Positions 61,201 to 64,000 of a stretch of DNA of 64,000 nt are shown piece by piece. A program made the translations under genes and the position numbers. A model generated the notes under the pieces. It had not been told where the DNA came from, made no database searches, and saw nothing but the letters and a program-made list of their open reading frames with translations. The stretch is from NCBI GenBank assembly GCA_036023115.1, contig JAYKKT010000089.1, positions 15,060,501-15,124,500 of the forward strand, written 5' to 3'. Source of the stretch: Brasenia schreberi. Taxonomy: Eukaryota; Streptophyta; Magnoliopsida; Nymphaeales; Cabombaceae. How positions within the stretch are numbered: the stretch's first letter is position 1; each line of letters opens with the position of its first letter.

Positions 61201-64000
61201 GATTATTCCCCGCACAATCCTTCTTGTAAGGCCAAAAGCTTGAAAAATTTTACAATAAGTGGAGCTTTCTCTCTTAGGATCAAATCCTGGGTGAAGACTG
61301 ACAGGAAGGACCAAACCTTTTGCTTCCATAGATGACAATTTTTCGGGCTGCAAATTTGACAGCCAAATCAATGCTTTCCTTGACAGAGAGTTCACTAACG
61401 CTCGATGCTCCTTCAGCACACCTGTAAAAAACAGTACATTCTGCTCGGTCCCTGAGGAAGTTCCTTTAGTGCAAAATCCAGGTAAATTAGTAATGGATGT
61501 ACTATAGTCACAACATTCCTCTGGGATCGCACAACTCTGGTGCAAATGATCCTCATTCATACTGCAAAACCATTCCAGCTCCGGATCTGGTGCATCTGTG
61601 CCTAAAAGCTTTCGCCACTTGCTACAAGCATCACACTGTACCCAGGTCTCACATGCTTCTGAACAATTGAACTTTGTCTTTTGTTTTTTGCAGTCATTGG
61701 TTAAGCTTAAAGTGGAATCTAATTGATTATCCAGACATTCAGTGGCCAAAATGTCCAAAGCATATGATTGGTCTATAAAACTGTTTCTTGTTGCTGGTCT
61801 AGCAGTCAATTCAACATTTCCTTCATATGATTCAAGAAGACTTCGCTTCACACGGGACACGTTTCTGGTTGTGCGACAAGAAAATGGCTGCACAGATTGT
61901 CTGTGAGAGGATGATGAACTATCTGTTTTATGGGAACCTATAATATTATTGTTCGTATAACTGTAAGGTGTGGTTCTAGACCGTTTGGATGATAAAGAAA
62001 GACGTGTGTTTTCTTCAGAACCAAAAGTTGGAGACAAAGAACCGGAGTAGTAACCCCTTTGTCTTGCCTGGCCCATGAACTGCCGCCAGGTCCACAAGAA
62101 GTTGCCAACCTTGCAATCTTCAGCATTAAGTTCATAGTAGCCACACCTCTGGTCAGAATCATGCTTACACCATTTGACTTCCACTCCTTCAGGAGGGTCT
62201 GCTAGTGTACCTTGTGTCTTGAGAATAAGAGAAAGAGCAGTGACCGTCTTCCCTAAGCCAGGTTCGTCACAAAACATCCCCCCAGAAAAATCTGTGATGG
62301 TGGGCGCAACCCCTGTTGATATTTCACCAGAAACTACATGCATGTAGAAGTCAAAACCATCCTCGGTTGAGAAATTCACATAAAGTGGATGTGCAATAGC
62401 CTCAAGGTTTCGCTCCCGATGCAACATCCACTCAACTGCTGCCTGCTGATGAGGAAACAGCTTGAGCTTCATGCATGGCATGATAGAGACAGCCAAATAT
62501 CTTAAATGGCGGCAGGAAGCTGCAACCCTGATTAAGTCTTTTGGTGCAAGTGAACTCAACACATTAGCCAAGATATCATCAGAAATATCCCAGATACCAG
62601 AATCAGCTGTAGCCTCAGCTGGATTTACTTTAGTAGAGTACACAGTCTTCTCCTTTCCAATGGCAGGTAAACTCTTGAATATTTCATGAAGCTCAAAAAG
62701 CTTCTTCTTTCCAGAACTTGTGATATTTTGGTGTACTTTGCAACCAAAGACATGACAGTGAGGTGGGCACCACATGCAATCATCAAGATAGGAAATAAAA
62801 TTTTCTTTCTCTTCAGCATATACAAGCCATGACTTTCTTCCTTCCCAGTTGCAACTGTCAAGAGTTTGTAGAGAAAAAGTAAATAACAGTATACTATAGT
62901 ATTATAGTGCAACAGAATGCTTGTTATCAAGAAATTTTCATTCTTGCAAGGTTAAAACTCAACATAATTTGTTAGAGAGGCTATGGCCAGGCGCCTTTTT
63001 TTTCGAAAGGCAGTAGTGGCATGCACATGGATCTAGCTACTCTGCAAAAATAAGCATGACAGATCTTGTTATAAGTTTTTACTCGACTCTTCTGCATATA
63101 TCTAGTTATAAAGTTTTACCAGTCTCTAATAAGAATGAACTTCCGGCTCACCCAGATTCTCGCTTCAGGGAATTGGAAGCACCAGGCATCTACAAGATCG
63201 TCCACATTATACTTCTTTTAACTATTTTTCCTTCTTCCTAAAGGAACCTGTTTAACATTGTGTTCTGTTAGGGAAACTGGTAAAATTGTACCTAATTAAG
63301 AGACACCGAAATTTTAGTATACTGTTGAAGCATTCCTTATTTCGAAACATGATACTTTTGGAGTAAACAACCACAAATGCCTCCAACTTGGCCTAAAAGT
63401 AAACGATTGACTGAATCTAGGTTCACAAGCCAAAGTTAGAAAGACAGTACATGCACAGAGGTTTAGTTGTAACCAAATCCAAAACGTAGTTCAACTTCTT
63501 TCAGTCGAGAAAATTTGACACTTCCAAATATTGCCCTTGTTATTCAGCACGGATGCATTAGCAGCCTATTGATAGTATAGATCTACACCACCTAAAGACA
63601 GAGTTAAAAGCAACTTCTTTGGAAGAATGTCCACAAAATCTATTTAAGAATAACTTCATAATTACTTCAGAAGCGTATCGATTTACATATTGGCACTATA
63701 ACTACACCACAGTTCGACACAAATCAATGATAAACAGCTGAATTTTCCACAGAAAATCAAGACGAGAAAACAGCTGGAGTTCATAGTTCAATATTAACGA
63801 TCTAGACCACCTAAAGATAATACGTTTATTTCCTTAAAAGCAAGTAACAACTCCATTATCCCATCAGAAACGTACCCATTCCCAGTTTTCACTATACATT
63901 ACTGTGATACATATAAATGAAAACAAGAAAATTTTTTCATAGAAAATCGAAACCGGCAAAACCTTAGATGAGAAAACAGCGCGGCGGCCGACGCTCCAGA
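58257..64000 (-). CDS. F-box/SNF2 helicase with CW and RING fingers (5' partial)
   Basis: Exons (minus): 64000-63963 (partial), 62854-60209, 60117-59904, 59810-59559, 59489-59430, 59352-59222, 58745-58631, 58403-58257. All junctions are GT-AG and in phase, giving 1200 aa in the window. An N-terminal piece lies beyond the edge. In-window domains: F-box (about 101-135, DISDDILANVLSSL), split SNF2 ATPase with Walker A DEPGLGKT (about 209), CW zinc finger (about 413-455, WVQCDACSKWRKL), Walker B MLDEGH (about 678), LLTGTPTPN (about 705), RING-type finger (about 896-935, CREWCRLPV...CRHLLCLCC), helicase C domain (about 967-1140, VIIFSQFLEH, SRAHRMGATRPVYVETL). The family (Arabidopsis At3g54460 type) is nuclear and predicted to remodel chromatin. 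CW fingers in general bind methylated histone H3K4. The RING suggests a ubiquitin link. These roles are inferred. Confidence 0.93.
62855..63962 (-). other. intron 1 of the F-box/SNF2 gene
   Basis: 1108 bp, AT-rich, no exon-like segment or recognised repeat. Short open frames on both strands lack family signals. Confidence 0.7.
63963..64000 (-). CDS. 3' end of exon 1 of the F-box/SNF2 gene
   Basis: The last 38 bases of the window read SGASAAALFSHL plus two bases (AG) before a GT donor. The two bases join the T starting the next exon (62854) to make Ser, followed by CNWEGRKSW. The phase match and the family's expected residue pattern here (ALFxHLSCxWxGR, from memory) support it over any start within the 1108-bp intron. 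Confidence 0.8.

Overview
This window is nuclear DNA from a flowering plant; the species cannot be resolved from the sequence. The evidence is intron-rich genes with canonical GT-AG splice sites, plant-specific protein families (PRAF with a BRX tail, the TIGR01589 domain, an F-box/SNF2 fusion), long AT microsatellites and dense degenerate retrotransposons primed by initiator tRNA-Met.

Three protein genes have exon models that close in phase. (1) 18.67-28.38 kb, + strand: a PH-RCC1-FYVE-BRX (PRAF-type) protein, 9 exons, 1102 aa. (2) 35.41-50.40 kb, + strand: a 309-aa protein with the TIGR01589 domain, 6 coding exons; its first intron is 11.5 kb. (3) 58.26 kb to beyond the right edge, - strand: an F-box/SNF2 helicase with CW and RING zinc fingers, whose first exon just enters the window. 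Genes 2 and 3 are convergent, with transposon debris between them. There is one tRNA-Arg(ACG) near 2.93 kb.

Transposons make up most of the rest. A full-length but dead Ty1/copia element lies at 4879-11020 (- strand) with two LTRs, a primer-binding site, a polypurine tract and a GTGTG target duplication. Intron 1 of gene 2 holds a nest: an outer copia (38295-46168, - strand) contains a 374-bp RTE-type LINE tail inserted in its gag zinc knuckle and a 2.63-kb non-autonomous LTR element (39927-42556) inserted in its reverse transcriptase. That inner element has LTRs, PBS, PPT and target duplication but no gag or pol. It carries fragments of a host pentatricopeptide-repeat (PPR) gene, and this is the most interesting feature of the window. 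A broken RTE LINE (51.7-53.0 and 56.9-57.4 kb) is split by a 5'-truncated copia. A gypsy remnant lies near 32 kb, several SINEs are present (two with clear target duplications), and LINE tails recur in the introns of gene 1.

The three genes have no evident shared pathway. They are unrelated housekeeping or regulatory genes separated by repeats. The left 18 kb has no protein gene that I can support.
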